From positions 1 through 64,000 of the forward strand of contig JAFZKP010000016.1 in assembly GCA_017553625.1 (NCBI GenBank): a stretch of DNA of 64,000 bases, given 5' to 3'. The notes beneath the pieces were generated by a model. The model did not search any database. It was not told where the DNA came from and worked only from the letters and a program-made list of their open reading frames with translations. This DNA comes from Bacteroidales bacterium. GTDB lineage: Bacteria > Bacteroidota > Bacteroidia > Bacteroidales > F082. Shown here piece after piece: positions 46,297-55,327 of the stretch (position 1 is its first letter; every line of letters starts with the position of its first letter). Position numbers and translations under genes: made by a program.

Positions 46297-46305
46297 TTTT
46301 CTAAC

Positions 46306-49300
46306 ATGAAAAAAGTTTTTCTATTTCTGACGATGCTTTTGTTCGCCTTCACAGGTGTAATGAGAGCTGGTGTAGATGTGGAAGTGGGTATGGCTTCGTC
46401 AACCAACAGCTATCTCCCAGATTACACATACTACGACTACGCAGTATCACAGCAGATTTACACTGCCAGTGAGATTGGAATGGGCGGTACCATCAACGCC
46501 ATCAGCTTTGATGTCGCTTCAGGTTCTGCCACACGTTCATTGAAAGTGTACATGAAACATGTTACGAAGAGCGTTTTCGGTGGCACAACAGCCAGCGAGT
46601 GGGCACAGTTCTCCACATCAGACGTTCTTTTTGAAGGAAATGTTACATGGGCAGCCGGTTGGGTTACAATCACACTCGATACCCCATTCGAGTATAATGG
46701 AACAGACAACCTGCTCGTTTGTGTTCAGGATGCAACAGGTAGCTATGTTTCATCACAGTCATTTCGTGTTTATTCATCTTCATACGCTGCATTGCGCGCT
46801 TATCGTGATGGTACACCATACGATATCAGCAATTTGAGCGGTGGTTCACGTATTTCTTACAAGAACCATATCAAGTTGAACATGGAACTCGGACCAGCTA
46901 ACATCACAGCTACTCCGAATCCTGTTGAACTCGGCTTGCGTCCAAACGGCGCTTGGATGAGACCAGGCACATTTACACTCAATAACGGTGGCAACAACGC
47001 TACAGTTACAGCACTTGAGACAAACAACAGCTACTTCACTGTTAACTCAACAGTTCCTTTCGCAGTGAACTTCGGTGAACCAGTTGAAGTTGAAGTTACA
47101 ACAGGTACAACCAACGCAGGTGAAGTCACAGGACAGCTCATGTTCGCTTATTCAGACAGAACTTTCGGAATGGTTGACGTTACAGCTACAGCATACGACC
47201 CGGTTGACGGTGATGTTGCTGAGACAGCTATCGTTGTCAATGAAATGCCATTCCAGGGCAATGCTCCTCAGGGCATCTACAAGAACTATGTTCTTCCAGT
47301 TGCAACAGAAGGTGCAGACGCTGTTTACAAAGTGACATTTGACGAGCCAGTTCTCTTCAGTGCAGGTACTCCAGGTGATGCTCCAGCAGCAGCACTTTAC
47401 ACAGAAGATTTCAATGGTGTCGGCGGTCCTGACGCAGAAAACAACTATGTGTACAATGGTCCACAGGTGAACCCAGGTCCAACCAATATGTGGTTCAGCT
47501 ACGCTTACACAGGCAGCAACACATGGTACGGCACATCAGCAGGTGGCGGATTCTACTTCGGCTACAATATTCCTGTAGAATACATTGCTGAATTAGGTCT
47601 TGCAGGTACAACTATCACAACAGTTGAGGCAGCAGCTCGCGAGGCTTATCCATACGAGTGCTTCATCTTAGAAGGTGGTAGCAATCCTGACGAAGCTACA
47701 TTTATCGGCTATGGTGCTATTGAGAACACAATAGCTCAGTATTTCTTCGACATCAACCTCGAAGTTCCTGCATACGTAAGCGGTGAAAACAACATTTGGG
47801 TTATGTTCTATTCAAACAGCCCATACGCAGCATACTGCGGAAAGAATTTAGTTGATGTTAACAACGCTAAGATTTGGACATACAATCCAAACGCTACATC
47901 ACCAGCATGGAGCAGCAACACAACTTACACTCCTGTTATCTACACTCGTTTCATCGAGCTTCCTACAGGTCGCGAGACTACAGTGAACCTTGCTGAAATG
48001 AACATGAAGAAAGGTAACGGCGTTGTCAGCGAAATTGCAGCTCTCGACGGCGCAGCAATGGGTACTCCAAAAGCTGAAATGAAGAAAGCTAACCGTGGCA
48101 ACCGCGACATGCAGACCGTTTTTGAAGAAGGTTTCGAAGGCGGTTCAATGCCAACAGGTTGGACAACAACAGGTTCATACTGGACAATTACTTCAGGTAC
48201 AGGTAATTCAGGCTACACTGGTTCAGCAAATGGTAGCTACAATGCAGGTTGCAACATCCCTTCTTACAGCGGTAATGATGATCTCATCACACCTGCTATG
48301 GATTTGAGCGAAGCTACATCAGCCACTTTGACATTCAACTTCTGGAATACAAACTGGGGTGGTGATATCAACACCTTGAATGTATATTACAGTACAAATG
48401 GTAGCACATGGAACTTACTTGAAAGCTATGATACAGAAGTTAGCCCATGGGCATCAAAGAGCATTGCTCTTGAAGGTTTGGCAGCTAACTACCAGATTAG
48501 ATTCCAGTGCGTTGCCAACTATAGCTATGGTATGGGTATTGACGACGTTGTCGTAACAGCTGACATCACATCAGGCGGTGGCACTCCAGAGCCTCCAACA
48601 GCAACATATCAGATTGAAGACATGTATGTCCCAGCAGGTACATACTACTTGGCAGTTGCTTCAACAACTGACAACTTCCAGGTCGACATGGCAGTTGCAG
48701 AGGTTCCAGTTCCAGAACAGGCTATTGTTATCGCTCCAAACGATGGCGAGACATTTGTTGAGGCTCCGTATCTCGCAGAGTGGATCCTTGGCGACTACAC
48801 AGCAGAGATGCAGGTTTTGGTTGGTACACAGTATCCTCCACAAACAGCATTAATCGACTGGACAGACGAACTCGTCGAGTCAGCATTCTTGATGGATCTC
48901 GAGAACAACCAGACATACTTCATGCAGGTTAACTGCCGTAACGCAGCTGGCACAACAGAAGGTGAGATTTATGTCTTCTCAACACCTATTGACCCAGTTG
49001 AGGGCTTCGCAGTAGAGACAGAGGAACTCTATCCAGGTGATGCAGCAGTGTTCACATGGAATGCCAACCGTACACTCCAGGGCTACAACCTCTACATGAA
49101 CGGTGAAAAGGTTAACGAGGCACCTATCGCAGAAAACACATACAGTGTTGAAGGTCTTGAATACAACATGGATGGCTACAGCTTCCAGATTACAGCTGTT
49201 TATGACGCTGGTGAGTCAATGCCATCAAATGCTATCACTGTTTACATGACAGGCGAAGGCTCAGTGAACGGTCATGTTTATGACACAGACGTTGAGCATC

Positions 49301-52300
49301 CAATCGCTGGCGCAACAGTTATTGCAAACGGTGCTGACCAGTTCGGTGTTGAACAGACATACGAATTCACAACAGACGAAAACGGCTTCTATGAGGGTGA
49401 ACTCCTCTCAGGTCAATACCTCATCTCAATTGCTACAGAAGGCTATGAGAACGAAGGCGTTGTTGCAAATATCGTTTACAACGAGTTGACAGAAGCTGAA
49501 GACATCATCACACACGAGTTCTACTATCCACTCGGTATGATTACAGCAGCTGAAGAAGAAGCTGGTGTTAATGTTGAATGGTCATGGACACCTGCAGAAT
49601 TAGTTGTTGACTTTGAGACAGGCGACTTCTCACAGGCCAACTTCGTTTTGCCAACAACATATCCATGGACAGTTACAACAACCAACCCACACGAAGGCAC
49701 ATACTGCATGAAGTCAACATGCGAAGGTATTGCAAGCGGCACATCAGAGGTCGAGGTGACAGTTGATGTTCCTTACGACGGCAAGATGGGCTTCTGGGTA
49801 AGAGTTTCTTCAGAAGCTAACTATGACAAGTTCCACTTCTTCATCGACGGTGTTGAGAAGGGTGCAGCTATCAGCGGCCAGCAGGCATACGCATACAAAG
49901 AGTTCGATGTAACAGAAGGCACACACACATACAAGTGGCAGTATGCAAAAGACAGCTCAGTCAACAGCAATGACGACTGCGCATACGTCGACGATGTTAC
50001 ACTCTACAGATATGAGGAACCACTTCCACCAGTCGTTGGTGCAACAACATACGACTTTGATGACGACACAATGATGGGTTGGACATCAATCGACGCTGAC
50101 AACGACGGTAACGGTTGGGTATCAAGTGCAAATCCTGGTATCTACCACAATTCAGGCGTGAACTTGTCAGGTACAGGTCACAATGAGTCAGAGGCATACG
50201 TTATTTCAGGTTCATACGCTAACCAGACAGGTGCAGCTTTGACACCAGATAACTACCTCGTTTCTCCAGCAGCTATTTCAGCTGAGGCAGGTGCACAGAT
50301 TCAGTTCTGGGCATGCGCACAGGATGCAAGCTATGCAGCAGAGCACTTCGGTGTCGCTGTTTCAACAACAACAGCTACAGCAGCAGCATTCACAACAATC
50401 CAGGAATGGACAATGACAGCCAAGGGTGACCGTTCAGCTGACGCTTACAGCGCAGTCCGCGGCACAAGACAAGGCACATGGTATCAGTATTCAGTTGACC
50501 TCAGCGCATACGCAGGCCAGGACATCTGGGTTGCTATCCGTCACTTCAACTGCACAGACATGTTCATCTTGAACGTTGATGATATCACATTGGCAACAGG
50601 CGGTACAAAGCTTGCAAACGGCGACCGTACATTCCAGAGCTTCAACCTCTATCGTCGTAACAACATTACGAACGAAACTCCAGAGTTGATTGTTGAAGGT
50701 ACAACAGATTTCGAATATGTAGATGCTGAATGGGCAACATTGCCATACGGTGAGTATCAGTGGGGCGTTGCAGCCACATACGAAGGCTATGCACCAGTTC
50801 CTGAGAATCGTGAATCAGCTACATTCGGCTTCGAAGGTGGCTTAGAAGGTTGGACAGGCATTGTCGTCAACACAGCCGGTGGCGAGTGGATCCACAGCGA
50901 TGACAACCTCGGTGGTTATGACTACACAGAACTTGCACACACTGGCACAGGCTTCGCAATGTGCTACTCATATGTTGACTATGTTGGCGCATACGATACA
51001 GATGCATATCTCGTATCACCTCAGAAGTACAGCGTTGATGCCAACTCATCAATTGCATTCTGGGCAGACAATGCAAATGACTCATATCCAGAGAACTTCT
51101 CAGTTTGTGTTGCAACAGCAGCCAATCCAACAGCAGCCGACTTCACAGAGATTTGGAGCGGTGGTGCTAAGGGTACAGGCAACGGTGGCGCAGCAGTACG
51201 TCGCAGCGAAAACCGTTATGAGAACTGGCGTTCACACAATGTCAGCTTGGCAGCATACGCAGGTCAGGAGATCTGGATTGCATTCCACGATGTGAACTAC
51301 GATGCATACGAAATCTGGATTGATGATGTTACAATCACATACGCAGGAACTCCAGGTCCAGGCCCAGGCCCAACACCAGGTCCAACAGGTTCAGGTATTT
51401 CAGAGATCCTCTGGTCAAATGTGATCGAGAAGGATATGACATCAGATCTTACATTCAATGTTTCATTGAACAACGGTCAGAACGCAGCTGGTGTTGCTGT
51501 TACAGTTGCTAACGAAGAGCACACATACACAGCTACAGTCGACGAGACAGGTGTTGCAGAGTTGACAGTCCGCAAGGGCGTCTACGACATCACAGTTGCA
51601 ATGACTGGCTATGTTGAATACTTAATTGTTGATGAAGCTATTGAAGAGAACACAATGGAATACAATGTCGTTCTCAACGAAATCGTTGCTCCAGTTGATG
51701 GTCTCTACGTATCACCAACAGGTTGGGCAATGTGGGAAGGCGCAACACCAACTCCAACACCAGGTCCAGGTCCACAACCAGGCGGTGATGAGTCATACGA
51801 CTTCGACGATGCTACAATGATGGGTTGGACAACAATCGACGCTAACAACGACGGTTATGACTGGGTGATGGGTTCACAGATTGGTGGTATCTACTTGGCA
51901 TCAGGCGCAAGCCTCGCCGGCACAGGCCACAACTCATCAGCAGACATGGTTTGCTCAGGTTCATACAGCAATGCAACATCAATGGCTATCACACCTGATA
52001 ACTACCTCGTATCACCTAACAAGGCTCGTTACTCAAGCATTACATTCTATGCATGCGCTCAGGATGCAAGCTATGCAGCAGAGCACTATGGTGTAGCAGT
52101 TTCAACAGCTGGTAACACATCAGCATCAGACTTCACAATGGTTCAGGAATGGACAATGACATCCAAGGGTTCAGGCGTCAACAGCTTCGGCCGTGACGGT
52201 CAGACAAGAGCTCAGGGTTCATGGTATGAGAAGACAGTTGACCTCAGCGCATACGCAGGACAAGACATCTATGTCGCTATCCGCCACTTCAACTGCAACG

Positions 52301-54642
52301 ACCAGTTCATCTTGAATGTTGATGACGTAACACTCACAGCAGGTTCAAAGGATCGCGCTCCATTGTACTACAAAGTCATGTGCGACAACACATACCTTGG
52401 CGAGACAGAATATCCATTCTATCAGATGCCAGTTGAGGGTATGGAAGAAGGTTCAGAGCACACCACAGCAGTTGCAGCATTCTATGCAACAGGTATGGGT
52501 GACTGGATGAGCTACGATTGGACATACGCTCCATGCAGCAACTACGCTGGTACAACAGAATACAATGTTACAGCTAACGGCAACGATGTCACACTCACAT
52601 GGACATTGAACGGCACACCAGGTCCAGGTCCACAACCAGGTCCAGGTACAGACGAGTCATACGACTTCGAAGATGGCACATTCCAAGGCTGGACAACAAT
52701 CGACGCTAACAACGACGGTTATGACTGGGTGATGGGTTCACAGATTGGTGGTATCTACTTGGCATCAGGCGCAAGCCTCGCCGGCACAGGCCACAACTCA
52801 TCAGCAGACATGGTTTGCTCAGGCTCATACAGCAATGCAACATCAATGGCTATCACACCTGATAACTACCTCGTATCACCTAACAAGGGTGCATACCAGA
52901 GCATCACATTCTATGCATGCGCACAGGATGCAAGCTATGCAGCTGAACACTACGGTGTAGCAGTTTCAACAGGTGGTGCAACAGCATCAGAATTCACAAT
53001 GGTTCAGGAGTGGACAATGACAGCCAAGGGTTCAGGCATCAACAGCCTCGGCCGTGACGGTCAGACAAGAGCTCAGGGTTCATGGTATGAGAAGACCGTT
53101 GACCTCAGCGCATACGCAGGCCAGCAGATCTGGGTTGCTATCCGCCACTTCAACTGCAACGACCAGTTCATCCTCAATGTTGATGACATTACACTCACAG
53201 CAGCTACAAAGGGTGAAAGAGAAATGTGGGATCTTGTTTACTCATTCCAGGGCACATCAGGCTATCAGTATGGTGTTGCAACAGATGGTAACAACATCTA
53301 CACAAGCTCATGGTCAGCAAGCTCAACATCAATGTTCTACAAGTATGACATGCAGGGCAACTTCGTTGAGGAATTCAACATTTCAGGTTGCGGTCAGCTC
53401 CGCGGTATGACATACGACGGTGAGTACTTCTATGGCGTTGCCAACTCATCAACAGTCTACTGTGTTGACCTTGCAAACCAGACATTGGTTGCTTCATTCA
53501 GCACAAGCTACGGTGCAATGCGTTGCATCACTTACGATCCAGTAAGAGACGGCTTCTGGGTAGTCGGTAACTGGTCAGGCAACTTGACCCTCATCGACCG
53601 TACAGGTGCTATCGTCCAGACAGCTGCTGCTCCAACAAGCGCATCAGATGTTGCTTACTACAAGGATTCAGACGATGTCGAGCACATTTACTACATCAAG
53701 AACGAATCCGGCAACGGTGAAGTTTACGAGTACAACATCACAACTGGTACAATGGGTTCAACACCTGTTTACAACTGCTTGAACACAACAGGCGGTGCAG
53801 CATCATGGACTGGTAGTTCAGGTGGATGCTTCGTTGCTGAATACGATGGCAAGATGTGCTTCTTCGCAGATGCACAGCAGTCACCACAGTTGATCAACAT
53901 CTATGAGCTCAGCGCTGACGCTCCGGGTCCAGGTCCAGGTCCACAACCAGGCAATATCCTCGGCGTTATGATTTGGCGTGACGGCGAGCCTATCACTATG
54001 GCTCCAGTTTCTGGCACATCATACGTTGACGCAGGTGTTGAGAACGGCGAACATGAATATTGCGTAAGAGTTGTTTACAGCGACTATGCAATGTCATGCG
54101 ACGAGTGCGAGACAGTAGAAGTCGGCGGTACAGTTGTTTGCGATCCTGTAACCAACTTGACAGCTTACTACTATTTTGACGCAACATACGGCGATGGTGC
54201 TATGATTGAATGGGATGGCAACGAAAATGCTGTTTCATACGGTATTTATGTTGGTGGCCAGTATCTCGGTTCAACAACAGAAGAGAGCGTATTCCTCTAT
54301 GGTCTCACCTATGGTGCAACATACACATTAGGTATTGTTGCCGAGTACGCTAACTGCGAATCAGAAATGGTTACAATCCAGTACACACATGATGATGGTG
54401 TGGAAGAGAACGCTATTGTCAGCGAGATCTATCCTAACCCAACAAGTGGCAACCTCAACATCAAGGCTACAGCAATGACTCAGATCAGCATCTACAATGC
54501 AATGGGTCAGATGGTGTACAGCCAGGATGTTAACGCTGACGAAATGGTTATCGACATGAGCCAGTTCGAGGCCGGTGTTTACATGGTGAACATCATTACT
54601 GAAAACGGTAGCGCAGTCAAACGCATTACAGTTGTAAAGTAA
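46306..54642 (+). CDS. Giant T9SS-secreted modular adhesin 2 (HagA/gingipain-type modules)
   Basis: Paralogue of the preceding gene, 2778 aa. Signal peptide 1-21. Order: TNSYLPDY module (22-197), Ig-like domain (200-313), a region with an embedded FNGVGGPDAENNYVY segment (about 365-580), divergent MAM/adhesin-like domain (605-760), FN3-like region, regulatory-like domain (985-1070), adhesin-like domain (1095-1240), cleaved-adhesin copy C (1245-1435), divergent copy (1505-1685), regulatory-like domain (1700-1800), copies D (1828-2020) and E (2115-2305), propeller-like segment (2305-2550), and T9SS sorting domain (about 2700-2778). PGPGPQPG linkers separate modules. It shares the ACA/TCA/GCA/CCA codon skew. 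Adhesion or host-glycoprotein and haem binding is suggested by family likeness only. Confidence 0.9.
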   Translation: MKKVFLFLTMLLFAFTGVMRAGVDVEVGMASSTNSYLPDYTYYDYAVSQQIYTASEIGMGGTINAISFDVASGSATRSLKVYMKHVTKSVFGGTTASEWAQFSTSDVLFEGNVTWAAGWVTITLDTPFEYNGTDNLLVCVQDATGSYVSSQSFRVYSSSYAALRAYRDGTPYDISNLSGGSRISYKNHIKLNMELGPANITATPNPVELGLRPNGAWMRPGTFTLNNGGNNATVTALETNNSYFTVNSTVPFAVNFGEPVEVEVTTGTTNAGEVTGQLMFAYSDRTFGMVDVTATAYDPVDGDVAETAIVVNEMPFQGNAPQGIYKNYVLPVATEGADAVYKVTFDEPVLFSAGTPGDAPAAALYTEDFNGVGGPDAENNYVYNGPQVNPGPTNMWFSYAYTGSNTWYGTSAGGGFYFGYNIPVEYIAELGLAGTTITTVEAAAREAYPYECFILEGGSNPDEATFIGYGAIENTIAQYFFDINLEVPAYVSGENNIWVMFYSNSPYAAYCGKNLVDVNNAKIWTYNPNATSPAWSSNTTYTPVIYTRFIELPTGRETTVNLAEMNMKKGNGVVSEIAALDGAAMGTPKAEMKKANRGNRDMQTVFEEGFEGGSMPTGWTTTGSYWTITSGTGNSGYTGSANGSYNAGCNIPSYSGNDDLITPAMDLSEATSATLTFNFWNTNWGGDINTLNVYYSTNGSTWNLLESYDTEVSPWASKSIALEGLAANYQIRFQCVANYSYGMGIDDVVVTADITSGGGTPEPPTATYQIEDMYVPAGTYYLAVASTTDNFQVDMAVAEVPVPEQAIVIAPNDGETFVEAPYLAEWILGDYTAEMQVLVGTQYPPQTALIDWTDELVESAFLMDLENNQTYFMQVNCRNAAGTTEGEIYVFSTPIDPVEGFAVETEELYPGDAAVFTWNANRTLQGYNLYMNGEKVNEAPIAENTYSVEGLEYNMDGYSFQITAVYDAGESMPSNAITVYMTGEGSVNGHVYDTDVEHPIAGATVIANGADQFGVEQTYEFTTDENGFYEGELLSGQYLISIATEGYENEGVVANIVYNELTEAEDIITHEFYYPLGMITAAEEEAGVNVEWSWTPAELVVDFETGDFSQANFVLPTTYPWTVTTTNPHEGTYCMKSTCEGIASGTSEVEVTVDVPYDGKMGFWVRVSSEANYDKFHFFIDGVEKGAAISGQQAYAYKEFDVTEGTHTYKWQYAKDSSVNSNDDCAYVDDVTLYRYEEPLPPVVGATTYDFDDDTMMGWTSIDADNDGNGWVSSANPGIYHNSGVNLSGTGHNESEAYVISGSYANQTGAALTPDNYLVSPAAISAEAGAQIQFWACAQDASYAAEHFGVAVSTTTATAAAFTTIQEWTMTAKGDRSADAYSAVRGTRQGTWYQYSVDLSAYAGQDIWVAIRHFNCTDMFILNVDDITLATGGTKLANGDRTFQSFNLYRRNNITNETPELIVEGTTDFEYVDAEWATLPYGEYQWGVAATYEGYAPVPENRESATFGFEGGLEGWTGIVVNTAGGEWIHSDDNLGGYDYTELAHTGTGFAMCYSYVDYVGAYDTDAYLVSPQKYSVDANSSIAFWADNANDSYPENFSVCVATAANPTAADFTEIWSGGAKGTGNGGAAVRRSENRYENWRSHNVSLAAYAGQEIWIAFHDVNYDAYEIWIDDVTITYAGTPGPGPGPTPGPTGSGISEILWSNVIEKDMTSDLTFNVSLNNGQNAAGVAVTVANEEHTYTATVDETGVAELTVRKGVYDITVAMTGYVEYLIVDEAIEENTMEYNVVLNEIVAPVDGLYVSPTGWAMWEGATPTPTPGPGPQPGGDESYDFDDATMMGWTTIDANNDGYDWVMGSQIGGIYLASGASLAGTGHNSSADMVCSGSYSNATSMAITPDNYLVSPNKARYSSITFYACAQDASYAAEHYGVAVSTAGNTSASDFTMVQEWTMTSKGSGVNSFGRDGQTRAQGSWYEKTVDLSAYAGQDIYVAIRHFNCNDQFILNVDDVTLTAGSKDRAPLYYKVMCDNTYLGETEYPFYQMPVEGMEEGSEHTTAVAAFYATGMGDWMSYDWTYAPCSNYAGTTEYNVTANGNDVTLTWTLNGTPGPGPQPGPGTDESYDFEDGTFQGWTTIDANNDGYDWVMGSQIGGIYLASGASLAGTGHNSSADMVCSGSYSNATSMAITPDNYLVSPNKGAYQSITFYACAQDASYAAEHYGVAVSTGGATASEFTMVQEWTMTAKGSGINSLGRDGQTRAQGSWYEKTVDLSAYAGQQIWVAIRHFNCNDQFILNVDDITLTAATKGEREMWDLVYSFQGTSGYQYGVATDGNNIYTSSWSASSTSMFYKYDMQGNFVEEFNISGCGQLRGMTYDGEYFYGVANSSTVYCVDLANQTLVASFSTSYGAMRCITYDPVRDGFWVVGNWSGNLTLIDRTGAIVQTAAAPTSASDVAYYKDSDDVEHIYYIKNESGNGEVYEYNITTGTMGSTPVYNCLNTTGGAASWTGSSGGCFVAEYDGKMCFFADAQQSPQLINIYELSADAPGPGPGPQPGNILGVMIWRDGEPITMAPVSGTSYVDAGVENGEHEYCVRVVYSDYAMSCDECETVEVGGTVVCDPVTNLTAYYYFDATYGDGAMIEWDGNENAVSYGIYVGGQYLGSTTEESVFLYGLTYGATYTLGIVAEYANCESEMVTIQYTHDDGVEENAIVSEIYPNPTSGNLNIKATAMTQISIYNAMGQMVYSQDVNADEMVIDMSQFEAGVYMVNIITENGSAVKRITVVK
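50040..50620 (+). other. Cleaved-adhesin domain copy C (adhesin 2)
   Basis: Encodes FDDDTMMGWTSIDADNDGNG through LNVDDITLATGG, including AVRGTRQGTWYQYSVDLS; somewhat diverged from copies A, B, D and E, and closest to the gingipain form RGTRAQGTWYQK as I recall it. Confidence 0.8.
51795..52345 (+). other. Cleaved-adhesin domain copy D (adhesin 2)
   Basis: Encodes FDDATMMGWTTIDANNDGYD through LNVDDVTLTAG. Its DNA is almost identical to copy E over the first half. Confidence 0.85.
52660..53210 (+). other. Cleaved-adhesin domain copy E (adhesin 2)
   Basis: Encodes FEDGTFQGWTTIDANNDGYD through LNVDDITLTAA. Directly followed by the propeller-like segment, the same order as copy B in adhesin 1. 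Confidence 0.85.
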
Positions 54643-54652
54643 TTGACACAAT

Positions 54653-54718
54653 GTAGGGGCGAATGTTATTCGCCCTTATGAAATTGAAATGTGGGGGCAA
54701 ATGATTATTTGCCCCTAC
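54653..54718. repeat. Two family B dyads GTAGGGGCGAAT.. and GTGGGGGCAAAT..
   Basis: Dyad 1: GGGCGAAT-GTT-ATTCGCCC (54653-54678). Dyad 2: GGGGGCAAATGATTATTTGCCCC region ending CCTAC (54691-54718). They follow the second giant gene and could end its transcript. Confidence 0.85.
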
Positions 54719-54838
54719 ATTTTTTTATGGGATGTTAAAAATTTTTAATAAAATTTTTTAAGAATTAAAAAACATAGAGATTTGGAAAAACCTTTTGTAA
54801 CGTGTTGTCAGTCAGAATGTTACGAGGGTGTTTGAAAA

Positions 54839-54873
54839 TTAGTCGTTTTTCGTACGACTAATTATTTTTTTTG
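54839..54873 (+). terminator. Hairpin plus T-run upstream of ssb
   Basis: Stem TTAGTCGT / ACGACTAA with a seven-base loop followed by a run of T residues: a classical intrinsic terminator shape. It separates the adhesin region from ssb. Confidence 0.7.
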
Positions 54874-54876
54874 TTA

Positions 54877-54884
54877 TATTTTTG
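54877..54884 (+). promoter_or_regulatory. Bacteroidetes -7 box for ssb
   Basis: TATTTTTG matches TAnnTTTG, 40 bp before the ATG at 54925. Confidence 0.65.
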
Positions 54885-54924
54885 CAGAGTCAAAACAAAT
54901 AACAACACTAAAAACATTAACAAA

Positions 54925-55269
54925 ATGGGAACCTTAAGGAATTCAGTTCATCTGATTGGGCGACCGGGCATGAATCCGGAAGTCAAGACATTCGGCGAGG
55001 GCAGGAAGCTCGCGAAATTCACATTAGCCACCAACGAGAAGCACTACAACGAGAAGATGGAGCTTGTAGAGGAGACGGAGTGGCATAACATCCTTGCGTT
55101 CGGAAAGACGGCTGAGAACGTCGAGAAGCTTGTCAGGAAGGGTCTTTTGATGGCGATTGAGGGCAAGATACAGACGCGGCAGTATGAGGACAGCAACAAG
55201 AACAAGCGTTATTTCACGGAGATTGTGATGGACGAGTTCATGCTTGTTGAAAAGATGAGCGCCGAATAG
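54925..55269 (+). CDS. ssb: Single-stranded DNA-binding protein, short form without acidic tail
   Basis: SSB OB-fold protein of 114 aa: NSVHLIGRPGMNPEVKTFGE, KFTLATNEKHYNEK, WHNILAFGKTAENVEKLV, GLLMAIEGKIQTRQYED. It ends EFMLVEKMSAE right after the OB-fold, without the disordered linker and acidic tip (DDDIPF type) that recruits partners in canonical SSB. It is therefore a paralogue or specialised SSB; short forms of this kind are known in Bacteroidota. I place the start at 54925; the longer opening at 54871 runs through the promoter. Confidence 0.9.
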   Translation: MGTLRNSVHLIGRPGMNPEVKTFGEGRKLAKFTLATNEKHYNEKMELVEETEWHNILAFGKTAENVEKLVRKGLLMAIEGKIQTRQYEDSNKNKRYFTEIVMDEFMLVEKMSAE

Positions 55270-55289
55270 CGTGATTAAGAAAAAAAGAC

Positions 55290-55297
55290 TATCTTTG
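55290..55297 (+). promoter_or_regulatory. Bacteroidetes -7 box for the D-2-hydroxyacid dehydrogenase
   Basis: TATCTTTG, an exact match, 30 bp before the ATG at 55328. It rules out the GTG opening at 55271 when this promoter is used. Confidence 0.65.
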
Positions 55298-55327
55298 TTG
55301 TTTGAAACAACAAAAAAACGTAGAACG

